Notes: a model not told the origin generated them from the letters alone. A DNA stretch of 64,000 nt from Closterium sp. Naga37s-1 (GCA_947471745.1 CANJKZ010000724.1:3763501-3827500), one strand, 5' to 3'; counted from the first letter of the stretch, positions 9,142 through 20,812 are shown. Translations and numbers: made by a program.

Positions 9142-10255
9142 TGTTGAAGGAAATTGGCCCCGCCCTCGCATGGGCAAAACTGGCTTCATGGTCGGGTGTG
9201 CGGAAGGTGCAGCCGACCTTCTACAGGAGTACAAGGGTTGCCTGTACACGAGGTGTACTAGGGAATCCATGCAAGGGTAGCAGAAGCATCCGCGAGTGCA
9301 TCACAGATGTCCCGTGCACATGTACAAGTGGCGCAGCTTGTACAGAAGTTCGCGGTGTTCGTCTGCGCAGGGTCAGACGCGACCCTGCGCAACATTGAGA
9401 CTGCACAGGCAAATTTGGGCCAGAAATTCGAATGTGCCCTAATTTCGACCAATCATGGGGCTGACATTTTGAAATGTCAACCGAGGTGCTCAACGAAGGT
9501 GCTCGACGAAGGTCGTCGAGCAGCGACGACGAAGGTCGTCGAGCAGCGACGACGAAGGTCGTCAACCCGCGACGACGAAGGTCGTCAACCGGTGATGACG
9601 AAGGTCATCATCCTGCAGAGATGTCAGGGACTTCATCTGGTTGACCAAGTTGCCTGCTCGACGAGGTGCGCGAAGGTGTGCGAACGTCGTCGAGGCTGTT
9701 GTGGCGAAGTCGACCGACGTGGCAGCACGTGGTCGACGTGGCTCATCATGTGCAACCGTCAGCATGTGGCTGATAACCTGCGCAATGTGTGTGACAGTGC
9801 ACGTCGTGCATAATTGTCTACAAGCACCTGCGAAGTAGGTGCCTGCACATGTGCTTACAATCACCTGCGGATGCAATGTTGGCAAGCCGCGCGGATGCTA
9901 CGTTGGCAAGCCGCGCGGGTGCAGCGTTGGCAGGCCGCCATCTGCAGCGTTGGCGAGTCGCGTACAAGCTGCGTTGGCAGACCGCGGACTTGCTTCGTTG
10001 GCAGGTCGACAACTCTGTCACGCTGGCACTCGACCTGCCTGAGCACTAGCAAACCTTGCATGTGATGTAGTCAATCTTTGCCATTGCTTGTTCTCATTCT
10101 GAACTCTGTATTCTCAACTTTTCCTTAGTGAAATTCTTGGTGTTTTGCCCTGTGAAAACACAAGTCCTAGAGAACACAGACAGAGCTACGATCACTCCTA
10201 CAACTCGTGCCAACCCCATAGTCTAGCTCCCACCATTGTAGAGTTAATCTCCTCA
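9142..10255 (+). repeat. R0 5' LTR
   Basis: 1114 bp, TG...CA. It carries two internal tandem arrays: palindromic GACGAAGGTCGTCGAGCAGC-type units at about 9495-9605, and about seven degenerate units around TGCGTTGGCAGGCCGC at 9878-10030. The partner copy has one more unit of the first array and lacks about 79 bp corresponding to 10143-10221. Confidence 0.88.
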
Positions 10256-10356
10256 TGGTGCGGTGAGCGTGGACGGCCCGGCAAGAATACCTTCAGATTG
10301 GAGCCAACTTTTGCACCTACTAAGTCGTTCGTAGGCCGGCAGCCTTTTAAGTCACC
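10256..10356 (+). other. R0 primer-binding site and short leader
   Basis: TGGTGCGGTGAGCG follows the 5' LTR directly. TGGT fits priming by a tRNA ending in ACCA, but the sequence is not the initiator-Met site used by the other elements, and I cannot name the tRNA. The leader is only about 100 bp. Confidence 0.5.
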
Positions 10357-11107
10357 ATGGTCGACCCCGTAGTTGACGCGGGTGTAGCGGATACCTTGGA
10401 GACACGACTAGCTAATGCGAGGAGACGCCACGTGGCTGGCGAGTCCGGGACGATCCCCTTGGAGATCGTCGAGTTGGGCATCCGGGCGCAGTGGGCGACG
10501 GAGCACCCTTCCCGTCCTGCATCTCCTCGACCGGCACGCAACGAAGGTGGCGTCGACAAGGAGGTCGACGGCGGTGCACGAGTCAGTGGCAACGCGGGCA
10601 CGAGGCAGATAGGAGTGCTCAGGTCTGTTGACGGTGGTGTTGGCGGGAGTCACGCACGAGTGCAGCGGTCGATGGCACCTCAACGAAGCAGTGGAAGTCC
10701 CTCGTCAACGACGCATGTGACAGCGGGCGGGATCGCGCCGGCGTATGGCTACTTCAAGTTCTCGCCGGACAAGATCACCGTCGCACCTCTGCAAGGTCGA
10801 CGGGACCTCATCACTTGGAGGGAGTCGATAAAACCACAGCTGGAGGTCGCCGGGCTAAAGGGCTTCGCCGACGGCACTGTGCCAATTCCGCACGAGGACG
10901 ATGTCGAGCTGCGCGGGGAGTTTCGTGCTGCTCACTTGCTCACTTTCATGGTCATCTCGAGGTGCTGCTCGCCGGTGGTGCAGCTTGCGCTCAGGAGCTG
11001 TCGAGAGCGTCTGGATGCTGGTCACCAAGCATGGCACTTCATCCTATCGACGTACCAGGCGAAGGACGACCTGTACATCGGACAGCTAGAGGAGAAGATG
11101 ACACATC
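10357..11107 (+). pseudogene. R0 gag, first part (before R1)
   Basis: Start ACCATGG at 10357. It encodes the N-terminal copia Gag with a hydrophilic leader and the retrotransposon Gag/UBN2-like region (ITVAPLQGRRDLITWRES, then a C-S-P-V-V-Q-L-A block). The frame is cut by R1 after LEEKMTHL. ACATC at 11103-11107 and 18481-18485 is the R1 target duplication; removing R1 joins the frame cleanly into 18486. Confidence 0.8.
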
Positions 11108-11244
11108 TGTCAGAACATTATATAGCTTATGCTGTTGTGTAGGCTATAGTGGGGTATCCCATAGGGGGTACAACCCAATTAGGGTTTCCTATATGTACTC
11201 ACTTCATTCATAGTTCATCCATTTTTCGCGTTCTCCTTCCCACA
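11108..11244 (+). repeat. R1 5' LTR
   Basis: 137 bp, TGTCAGAACATTATATAG ... CTTCCCACA. It includes a TATA-like ATTATATAG near its start and the core GTAGGCTATAGTGGGGTA shared by all R1-R6 LTRs. Downstream TGGTATCAGAGC (11245-11256) is the initiator-Met primer site, followed by the stem-loop GTCCC/GGGAC at 11259-11274. Confidence 0.95.
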
Positions 11245-11274
11245 TGGTATCAGAGCAGGTCCCCTCCTAGGGAC

Positions 11275-12222
11275 TGTTTCTAGGGCCCACCGAAGCGCGC
11301 CCCGAGGCGCGCTTTCCTTTTTTTAGCGACCCTCCGTGTCGCCCCTAGCGGCCCGTTGCGCCGCCCTTACGTCGCGGCCCAGCCGCCCTCACGTCGCGGC
11401 CCCGCCGCCCTCACCTACGCGGCCCCGCCGCCCTTAAGTCGCGGCCCCGCCGCCCTCACGTCGCGGCCCCGCCGCCCTCACGTCGCGGCCCCGTCGCCCT
11501 TGCCTACGCGGCCCCGCCGCCCTCACGTCGCGGCCCCGCCGCCCTCACGTCGCGGCCCCGCCGCCCTCACCTACGCGGCCCCGCCGCCCATAAGTCGCGG
11601 CCCCGCCGCCCTCACGTCGCGGCCCCGCCGCCCTCACGTCGCGGCCCCACCGCCCTTGCCTACGCGGCCCCGCCGCCCTCACCTACGCGGCCCCGCCGCC
11701 CTCACGTCGCGGCCCCGCCGCCCTCACGTCGCGGCCTCGCCGCCCTTGCCTACGCGGCCCCGCCGCCCTCACCTTCGCGGCCCCGCCGCCCTCACGTCGC
11801 GGCCCCGCCGCCCTCACTTCGCGGCCCCGCCGCCCTCACCTACGCGGCCCCGCCGCCCCACTTCACGGCCCCGCCGCCTACGGTACCGGCCCCGCCGCCT
11901 ATCCTCACCGGCCCCGCCGCCTACGACCGCCGAGCCGCCCTGCCGCCAAGCCGCCCAGCAGCCGAGCCGCCCGGGAGCCGAGCCGCCCTGCCGCCGAGCC
12001 GCCCGGGAGCCGAGCCGCCGAGCCGCCCTGCCGCCGAGCCGCCCTGCCGCCGAGCCGCCCTGCCGCCGAGCCGCCCGGGAGCCGAGCCGCCCAGCAGCCG
12101 AGCCGCCCAGCCGCCGGGCCGCCCTACTGCCGAGCCGCCCGACCTGCCCTGCCTGGTGAGCACAGCACCACTGTTACTGCGTGCCCTTCCCCTACTGCTT
12201 GCACTACTACACTGTCGTCGTC
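11275..12222 (+). repeat. R1 GC-rich tandem-repeat leader
   Basis: About 950 bp between primer site and gag. 11340-11930 is a tandem array of units like GCGGCCCCGCCGCCCTCACG with variants CTCACCTACGC and CTTGCCTACGC; 11930-12150 is a second array based on CCGAGCCGCCCTGCCG. An open frame of 267 codons (11356-12159) exists only because the repeat lacks stops. GGTGAG sits at about 12156, before gag. Confidence 0.85.
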
Positions 12223-15200
12223 ATGGCTACCCCTAGTGTCCTCGCTTTTGACGCTGAGGGTCGAGCCATTGACTTTGAGGTCTGGGTCGACGACCTGCAG
12301 CTGTTCTTACAGTGCGATAGGGCGGACGGTCTTTCCCTCTTTGACCTCACCTCTGGCGCCTCTCCTGCCCCTGCTGCTGATACTGACCCCACTGTTCGCT
12401 CTCAGTGGGCCACCCGCGATGCTGCTGCACGTCTTGCTGTGCGTCGCCACCTGCCTACCACTGAGCGCGCGCACTTTAGTCAGTACAAGAGTGCTCAGAC
12501 CTTGTACGACGCTGTAGTTGCGCGCTACTCTTCCCCTGCCACTGCTGCCCTGAGCCGCCTCATGCTACCGTACCTCTTTCCTGACCTTGCTGCCTTTCCC
12601 ACTGTCGCTGACCTCATTACGCACCTCCGCACTAGTGACACTCGCTACCGCGCCGCCCTTCCTGCTGAGTTCTGCGCCAAGAACCCCCCCCCCATGTACA
12701 TCACTCTCTATTACATAGTCACACGCCTCCCTGACTCCCTTCGCGTAGTCAGGGACCACTTCCTCTCAGTCTGTCCCACCACTCTCACTGTCGACCTCCT
12801 CGAGAAGTCCCTCCTGGCGGCGGAGAAGAGCATCGTCGCTGTAGGAGCCTCTCGTGGTGACCCTCGCACCCCCATCTTTGAGGGGTGTTCTCCTTCCCCC
12901 CTGCTGCCCTCTGTTGCCTCTGCTGCTGCTGCCGACCTGCTTGGTCTTGAGTCGGTCTGCGCGGCGTCTGCCCCTAGCGGGAGACGCCGCCCTGGCAGGG
13001 GCAAGGGGGGCAAGGGCGCGGGTGGAACTGGCGGGGGCGGTGGAGGTGGCGGTGGAGGCGGCGGAGGGAGTGGGGGTGGCGGTGGGAGTGGTGGCGGGGG
13101 CGGTGGTGGCGGTGGCAGCAGCGGAGGAGGAGGCGGTGGTGGCGGCAGCGGTGGGAGCGGAGGCAGCGGTGGTGGTGGAGGTGGAGGCGGCGGTGGCGGA
13201 GGGGGTGGAGCTGGTCGGGGTGGTGCCCCGCAGCGTAGCGGCTCTGGTGGTGGCCAGCGTCAGCAGCAGCAGCAGCAGCAGCGTTCGCGGGACATCCCCC
13301 CGCCCCAGCAGCTCCGTGAGTGGTACACGCAGCGTCAGCGGGGTGGGGGTTTTGGTCCGTGCACCTACGTCCTTCGTTCCGGCGACCGCGCGGGTGAGCG
13401 GTGTGGGGGTGCCCACCCCACCCAGCGCTGCTTTGGCCGCCTGACGGACGCTTGGCGTCAGCAGTTCCCCGAGGCTAGTGAGATTCCCCGTTGGGGAGAG
13501 CTGTCTAGGGCTGGCGTAGCTATCTTTGATCTTGACTTTGATGCTATCCTTGCTGCCATGTATGCTGTGACTATTAGTGAGGAGGGTGACTGTTACCGGT
13601 GTTTCCCGCCTGACCCGGGCATTGGTACTGCTGCGCTAGGTACTTCTGCGGCTGCTGCTCTAGGTGCCAGTGCGTCTGCACTCTCAGGTACTGGTGAGGC
13701 TGCGCTCTCAGGTACTGCGTCGGCTTCGGCCTCCCTCACCTTCACGCTTGACTCAGGGGCTTCTCGCTCCTTCTTTCGAGACCGCACCACACTCACGCCG
13801 CTTGGCCGGCCGGTTGCAGTCTCCCTGGCTGACCCCTCTGGGGGTCCTATCCTCTCTCACTTCTCCACTGTCCTCCCGTGTCCGGCTGCCCCCTCGGGCA
13901 CCTTGTCTGGTCTGTACCTCCCCTCGTTCTCGACGAACTTGGTGAGTGGTGCTGACCTGCAGGATGCGGGGGTTCACCAGTTTACTCCTGCGAGTCAGCG
14001 GGTGACCCACTGCTCGGACGCCCGCACAGGCCGACACCTGGCCACGTTTTCGCGTCGGCCGGGGTCGAGTCTCTACACCCTGACCACTGAGTCTCCCCCT
14101 GTCCCTGCGTCTGGCCAGGTAGCTGCGTCGGGTCAGGTGTTTGCTGCTGCGTCCAGGTCTGGTCCTGAGTCTGCCCCCTGCTCGTGTCGCCGCCTGTCTC
14201 AGGAGACTCTTCTGTGGCACCACCGTCTTGGCCACCCCTCCTTGCCTCGTCTTCGGGGCATGGCTTCCCGTGTCCTTGTCTCTGGTCTTCCCCGGTCTCT
14301 CCCTCCCCTTCCTTCGGGACCCGGACCTTCCTGTGTCCCCTGTGTCGAGGGGCGGCTCCGGGCTGCCCCTCACTCCTCCCAGTTTCCCCCGACAGAGGCT
14401 CCTCTGCAGACGCTTCACATGGACGTGTGGGGCCCGGCCCGCGTCCGTGGGCAGGGTCACGAGCGCTACTTCCTGCTGGTGGTTGACGACTACTCGCGTT
14501 ACACCACAGTCTTCCCCTTGCGCAGCAAGGGTGATGTCACTGAGGTGTTGATCGACTGGATCCGCGCAGCTCGTCTCCAGCTCAGGAGGAGCTTCGGCTC
14601 GGACTTTCCTGTTCTGCGTCTGCACTCTGACCGAGGTGGAGAGTTCTCCTCTGGCCTTCTGCGAGCCTACTGTCGTGCACGAGGCATCCGCCAGACCTTT
14701 ACGCTTCCGGACTCTCCACAGCAAAATGGGATTGCTGAGCGCCGCATTGGCATGGTCATGGACGTCGCTCGTACGTCCATGATGCATGCGGCTGCCCCCC
14801 ATTTTCTGTGGCCGTTTGCGGTTCGGTACGCGGCGCATCAGATCAACCTTCACCCCAGGGTCTCCCGGCCGGAGACCTCCCCAGCTCTGCTGTGGACGGG
14901 GAAGGTCGGCGATGCGTCTGCGTTCCGTGTCTGGGGATCTCGGGCGTTTGTCCGCGACTTGTCTGCGGACAAGCTGTCCCCTCGTGCTGCTCCCTGTGTC
15001 TTCCTCGGCTTCCCCCCTGACGCCCCAGGGTGGCAGTTCTACCACCCCTCCTCTCGTCGTGTTCTGTCCTCCCAGGACGTCACGTTCGACGAGTCAGTCC
15101 CCTTCTACCGCCTCTTCCCCTACCGCACTCCTTCCCTCCCCCCGCCACCGCACTTCCTTGTGCCAGGTCCCCCCCCGGTAGACCCCCTTCCCCCTCAGGG

Positions 15201-18138
15201 TCCTGCCCCTTCAGGTGTGTCCCAGGTAGACGCAGTCGAGCCGGTCGAGGTTGCTGGTGACTCTGGTCCTGCTGCGGGTGCTGAGCCTGGGGGTGCTGAC
15301 TCTGGGGGTGCTACGCGCGTGGGTGCTGAGCCTGGGGGTGCTGAGCCTGGGGGTGCTGAGTCTGGGGGTACTAAGCCTGGGGGTACTGCGACTGGGGGTG
15401 CTGAGCCTGGGGGTGCGGAGTCTGGGGGTGCTGAGCCTGGGGGTGCTGCGACTGGGGGTGCTGAGCCAGGGGGTGCTGCGTCTGGAGCTGCTGAGCCTGG
15501 AGCTGCGGAGCCTGCGGCCACTGGACCTCCCCTTGTGGCGTCTGGCGGTGCGGGACCTGGCGGTTCTCCGGGTGCTTCGCCTCGGCGGGAGCCCCTCTCT
15601 CCACAGGAGCTGCGCGAGTGGTTTGCTCGCCGCTGGAGACGTACTGCTGGAGCTGAAGCTCCTTCGGCTGCTGAGGGTACTTGTGCCGCTGGTCCCGGAG
15701 CTGCTGGGCCCTCGGGTCCGCCTGGAGCTGGAGCTGCTGCGGGTGTTGGTGCTGAGACTGCTGCTGTCCTTCCTGGCGGTGGTCCTGCTGCGGGTGCTGC
15801 TGGTGCTGCTGGAGGTCCTGCCGCTGGAGGTGCTGTTGGCGCTGGTGCTGCTGCTGAGGGTGCTGTCCCTGCTGTGTCTGGAGTCGCCGCGCGGCCTCGG
15901 CCGTACTTCGTTCCACTCCTACAGCAGGTTCTTGGTCTTTCTCCTCCTGCAGCGTGTCCACCGCCTGTTCAGTCACAGTCCCAGTTAGAGCCCGCCTCCC
16001 CACTTCCTGCTCCCTCTCCTTACACTGGTCCCACTGGAGGTCTTGCTGAGCGTCGTGAGCCTGCGTCTCGTCCTGCGTCGCCTGTTCGTGCTGCTCGCGC
16101 TAGTGGTCGCGGTTCGCGTCAGCGTCCTCCTCCTGTCCCTGGCACACACCGGATGTCTTTGCGTCCGTCCACTGCTCCTCTGCGTGCCCCTTTGCCTTCT
16201 CCTCCTGAGTCCTCCCTTCCTGCACTTACCGACCCAGAGTCCGACTCTCTCCGTGCTGCGAGTCCTACTGTCACACGTCTCCTTGCTAGTGTCGTCACTG
16301 ACCCCTCTTTTGAGTCCACTGCTGCGTCTGCGCTTGTTGCTGAGCTCGTCGACTTTGCTGCTCGCTGTCGTCTAGACTACGCTGCCGGTCTTGTTGCTGA
16401 GTCTGCGTCTGTCTGTCCTCCGTCCGTCGGGGGTGAGTGTGCTCTTGGCACGGACGTCCTTGAGGACAGGCAGGAGGAGTTCCAGTGTCTGGCTGCTGCT
16501 TCACCTCATCTCGCGTCCGTACTACTTGCCCCTGAGGGAGACCCGGATGCACTAGACATCCCGACTCCGCGCTCTTACGTGGAGGCCGTAGAGGGTCCCT
16601 ACTCCTCTCAGTGGCAGGCAGCTATGGATGCAGAGATGGCGTCCTGGAAGTCCACAGGCACCTACGTTGACGCGGTGCCCCCTCCTGGGGCGAACATCGT
16701 CAGTGGCATGTGGATCTTCAGGGTGAAGCGGCCGCCGGGCTCTCCACCTGTCTTCAAGGCGCGGTACGTCGCTCGTGGCTTCAGTCAGCGGCAGGGAGTT
16801 GACTACTTTTAGACCTTCTCTCCCACCCCGAAGATGACCACTCTTCGGGTGCTGCTGCACATAGCCGCTCAGCGCGACTACGAGCTCCACTCTCTTGACT
16901 TCAGCACTGCTTTCTTGCAGGGTAGCCTGCACGAGGAGATCTGGCTGCGCCGTCCACCTGGCTTCACTGGGACTTTCCCTCCTGGCACCCAGTGGAGCCT
17001 CCGACGACCAGTCTACGGTCTCCGCCAGGCACCGCGTGAGTGGCACGACACACTGAGGACTACGCTTGCGGCTCTTGGGTTTGCTCCCTCTACTGCTGAC
17101 CCGTCGTTGTTTCTGCGCACCGACACTTCTTTTCCGCCGTTCTACATCCTCGTGTACGTCGACGACTTGGTCTTTGCCACAGCTGACACTGCTGGACTAG
17201 CCTACGTGAAGTCCGAGCTGCAGAAGAGACACACGTGCACAGACCTGGGTGAACTGCGCAGCTACCTTGGCTTGCAGATCACTCGGGACAGAGCACGCCG
17301 CACCATTACCTTGACTCAGTCACACATGGTGCAGCAGGTCCTTCAGCGCTTCGGCTTCACGTACTCCTCGCCTCAGGCCACTCCTCTGTCTACTCGCCAC
17401 TCGCTCTCAGCTCTGCCTTCGGATGAGTCCGTAGAGTCGAGTGGCCCGTACCCAGAGCTTGTTGGCTGCCTCATGTACCTGATGACCTGCACACGACCTG
17501 ACCTTGCATACCCTCTTAGCATTCTTGCACGCTATGTTGCTCCTGGGAGACACCGACCAGAGCACATGGCTGCAGCGAAGAGGGTGTTGCGCTACTTGTG
17601 CAGTACGTCGGGCATGGGGCTAGTGCTTGGAGGGCGGAGTCCAGTGGTCCTCACTGGGCACGCGGACGCTTCTTGGGCTGACGACCAGGCTACGCAGCGG
17701 TCGTCGCAGGGTTACACCTTCAGTCTTGGTTCCGGCTCTGTCTCGTGGCGGGCTACTCGCTCGTCCTCTGTTCTCGGCTCCAGTTGTGAGGCTGAGATCT
17801 ACGCCGGGGCCATGGCTGCACAGGAGCTTCGCTGGCTCACCTATCTGCTGACTGACCTTGGAGAGCAGCCTCGTTCTCCTCCAGTGCTGTACGTAGACAA
17901 CAAGGCCATGCTGGCCTTGTATCGAGAGCAGCGCTTGGAGCACAGAACGAAGCACATTGCTCTCCGTTACTTTCTTGCTCGTGAGCTGCAGCAGCGTGGT
18001 CAGTTGCGACTTGCGTACGTGGCCTCTGAGGCCAACACTGCTGATGTGTTCACCAAGGCACTTGCGCCTTGTGACCATCAGCGCTTCTGCACTCAGTTGG
18101 GTTTTGTACCTGTCTTGCCTCACTTGCTCTCCTCTTGA
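12223..18138 (+). pseudogene. R1 gag-pol polyprotein with one nonsense codon
   Basis: ATG at 12223 (MATPSVLAF) is the start conserved in R3, R4 and R5. Domains in order: Gag; a poly-Gly linker (about 13020-13215); polyGln; a CX13CX3HX4C knuckle (13360-13440); protease LDSGASRSF; integrase (HHRLGHPS ... CVPC; HMDVWGP, LHSDRGGEF, PQQNG); a GAEPG repeat linker (about 15280-15510); a second LREW motif; RT with YVDD; RNase H (ADASWADD, SCEAEIYA, YVDNKA). TAG at 16810-16812 replaces the CAG found in R3, R5 and R4 at the start of RT (DYF-Q-TFSP). Without it the frame would be a single ORF of about 1970 codons. As it stands, RT and RNase H would be lost unless read through. Confidence 0.9.
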
Positions 18139-18343
18139 CCTTGCTTGTACTGTCACATATATATACCTGCTCTTGCTTGTCTAGCTCTATATATATATGT
18201 GTCCTCCTGCATGTGAACTGGCCTTGTGGCCTTGTCGTTGTGCTCGGACTGTGTGGTGACTTTGTGATCCACCCTGAGCTTGCTGTGCTTTGCGTGACTA
18301 GTCTTGTGACCCCTTGTTCTCCCCCACTTTGCCTATGGGGGTG

Positions 18344-18480
18344 TGTCAGAACATTATATAGCTTATGCTGTTGTGTAGGCTATAGTGGGGTATCCCATAG
18401 GGGGTACAACCCAATTAGGGTTTCCTATATGTACTCACTTCGTTCATAGTTCATCCATTTTTCGCGTTCTCCTTCCCACA
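18344..18480 (+). repeat. R1 3' LTR
   Basis: 137 bp, preceded by the PPT (TATGGGGGTG, 18334-18343) that is conserved in every member of the group. ACATC follows. Confidence 0.95.
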
Positions 18481-18485
18481 ACATC

Positions 18486-19287
18486 TTCGGATGGGTGAGC
18501 AGGAGTCGGCGACGGACTACTGCAACCGTGCTCGACGGATACTGGCCGAAATGCGGATGGCGGGCGCCGAATACTCTACGGCGTCCTACATCACCCACGT
18601 TGTCAAGGGCCTGCCGCGTAGCTACAACCTCATGAAGAGGATGATGATGGTGCCCGGCACGCGGGAGTCACTCGACGAGGACTCAATCACCAGCTACATC
18701 CTTCAAGATGAGGCTATGCAGGAGGCAGAGCAGCCCACGGAGCTCCTTCCGCAGGCGAGTTACGCTGCACCGACAAAGTAGAATCGTCTGCAGGGGCAGC
18801 GAGGAAAGTCTGGCGGAGGTGGTAGCGGAGGTGGGAGGTCGGCGAAGGACGCCGACCAGGCAAAATCAACTCGTGACAGTGGTCGCGACAAGGGTGGTCG
18901 ACGGCGTGAGTGCTGGGTCTGCAGAAGCGCCGACCACCTCTCCTATAACTGCCCTGACCGAGAAGACACTGACGACGATGACCACAAGGGAGGCCGCGGA
19001 AGGTCGGCCAATGGTCGTCAAAGTCGGGACGAGAAGCCGCGCAAGGAGAAGCAGACGTCTTCGACGAAAGAGGTCGACTCCTCCAGCGGCAAGGGGCAAT
19101 GTGATGGAGAGGCTTCCTGCTCAATGGTCAGCATGGTGGAGCAGACTGTTTCGCTGGCACCAGATGCCGGCGAAGACTTCAAAGCGGTCGCCGCAGCCGT
19201 GCAGGCAAATCCAATGGTGGTTCTGCTCGACAGCGGTTGCTCACACCACCTCATGGGGACGACGGAGGCCTTCTTCGACATGGGGCC
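18486..19287 (+). pseudogene. R0 gag C-terminus, zinc knuckle and protease start
   Basis: It continues Gag (ESATDYCNRARRILAEM, KGLPRSYNLMKRMM), then a Gly/Ser linker, a canonical CX2CX4HX4C knuckle (CWVCRSADHLSYNC) and the protease active site VVLLDSGCSHHLMG. TAG at 18779-18781 stops the frame before the knuckle; the same frame resumes straight after, so it is probably a single substitution, possibly of CAG. R2 then cuts the protease after FFDMG. Confidence 0.78.
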
Positions 19288-19417
19288 TGTCAGAATCAAC
19301 AAGAGTGATTGAACTAGGAAAGAGTTGGGTACAAGTAGGAAACCCTAAACTTACTGTACCCCATAGTAACTACCCCACTACAGCCTAAACAAACTGTAGC
19401 AGATATGACATTTGACA
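19288..19417 (-). repeat. R2 3' LTR
   Basis: 130 bp, minus-strand TGTCAAATGTCATATC ... GATTCTGACA. The PPT complement CACCCCCATA lies immediately inside it at 19418. Confidence 0.92.
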
Positions 19418-19645
19418 CACCCCCATAGGCAAAGTGGGGGAGAGCAAGGGGTCACAAGACCAGTCAAGAAGGGCAAAGCAAGCTCAGGGTGGATCACAAA
19501 GTCACCACACTCACTGAGCACAAATAAAGGGCCACAAGGCCAGTTCACATGCAGAGGCATATATGCAACACAAACATCACAGTGATCTCCACCTAGCAAG
19601 GCAAGCATGCAGGTATATATATATAGATCACAGTACAAGCAAAGC

Positions 19646-20443
19646 CTACAACAAGTGAGGAAAAGTGGGCACAAGCCCTAGCATAGTGCAAAAACGCTGA
19701 TGATCACCAGACTGAAGTGCCTTGGTGAATATATCAGCAGTGTTGGCCCGAGTGGCCACGTAACGCAGACGAAGCTGACCACGCTGCTGCAACTCTCGAG
19801 CCAGGAAGTACCGCAGAGCGATGTGCTTCGTTCTGTGCTCCAGTCTGTGCTCCTCACACAAGGCAATGGCAGCCTTGTTGTCGACGTACAGCACTGGAGG
19901 AGAACGAGGCGGCTCTCCCAAGTCGGTCAGCAGGTAGGTGAGCCAGCGTAACTCCTGTGCAGCCATGGCTGTGGCGTAGATCTCAGCCTCACAACTGGAG
20001 CTGAGAACTGAAGACGAGCGTGTAGAACGCCAAGAAACTGAACCAGAGCCAAGGCTGAAGGTGTAACCCTGTGACGACCGCTGAGTAGCCTGGTCGTCAA
20101 CCCAAGAAGCGTCTGAGTGCCCAGTGAGAACAACTGAGCTCCTCCCTCCAAGCACGAGCCCCATGCCTGATGTACTGCACAAGTAGGGCAGTACCCTCTT
20201 AGCAGCATCCATGTGCACCTTTCGGTGCCGACCAAGAGCCACGTAGCGAGCCAGAAGGCCAAGAGGGTACGCGAGGTCAGGACGAGTGCAAGTCATCAGG
20301 TACATGAGACAGCCAACTAGCTCTGGGTAAGGACCACTCGGCTCTACGGACTCGTCCGAAGGTGGAGCTGAAAGCGAGTGACCTGTAGCCAGAGGAGTGG
20401 CCTGTGCCGAGGACCAGGTGAAGCCGAAGCGCTGAAGGACCTG
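19646..20443 (-). pseudogene. R2 RT C-terminus and RNase H fragment
   Basis: It encodes the end of copia RT (MYLMTCTRPDLAYPLGLLA) and RNase H (SDASWVDD, SCEAEIYA, YVDNKAAIAL), closing FPHLL-stop. It begins abruptly at the internal LTR where the parent RT (LQRFGF region) was interrupted. It is a second copy of what is also present at 20813-22100. Confidence 0.85.
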
Positions 20444-20581
20444 TGTTAGAATGTAGAACTGAACAAGAATGTGTGAAACTAGGCAGCAGGGTGATACAAG
20501 TAGGAAACCCTAGCAATGTTGTACCCCCTAAGGCTAAACCCACTATAGCCTACACAATATGAACATGTATAATGTTTGACA
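20444..20581 (-). repeat. Unpaired internal LTR (R2b)
   Basis: 138 bp, minus-strand TGTCAAACATTATACATG ... TTCTACATTCTAACA, a different subfamily from the flanking R2 LTRs. The PPT complement follows at 20582, so it is the 3' LTR of the element coding 20813-25876. No matching 5' LTR exists in the window. Confidence 0.85.
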
Positions 20582-20812
20582 CACCCCCATAGGCTAAGTG
20601 GGAGACAACCAGATGGTCACAAGACCAGTCAAAGCAAAGCAAAACAAGCTCAGGGTGGATCTCAAGGAAACCACACAAATTCCGAGCACAAGCAAGTGGT
20701 CACAAGACCAGTTCACATGCAGTTTGATAATATAACAAGAGGTACAGTGATCACAACCTAACAAGAGTAAACATGCAGGTATATATATATAGAGATCACA
20801 GTACAAGCAGAG

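Larger units (their letters stand above)
11108..18480 (+). mobile_element. R1: copia retrotransposon inserted in R0 gag
   Basis: 7373 bp with 137-bp LTRs at both ends and ACATC target duplication. The two LTRs differ at one base (A in the left copy, G in the right, in CACTTCRTTCATAG), so insertion was recent. Order: LTR, primer site, GC-rich leader, gag-pol, AT-rich 3' UTR with TATATA runs, PPT, LTR. One nonsense codon interrupts pol. Confidence 0.95.

Noticed and set aside
11356..12159. 267-codon open frame in the R1 leader
   Set aside because: It is a translation of tandem repeats lacking stops. The leaders of R3, R4 and R5 do not encode the same protein.
13753..15045. Long antisense open frame (430 codons) opposite R1 protease/integrase, with near-identical partners opposite R6 (61899-63191) and R3
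   Set aside because: It is the reverse complement of a conserved, GC-rich sense frame; its conservation follows from the sense protein and it has no domain or start context of its own.
15195..15521. Repetitive frames rich in APPGSAPP (minus) and LGVLSLGVL (plus) in R1, and equivalents in R2-R6
   Set aside because: These are other-frame readings of the 15-bp GAEPG minisatellite inside gag-pol.
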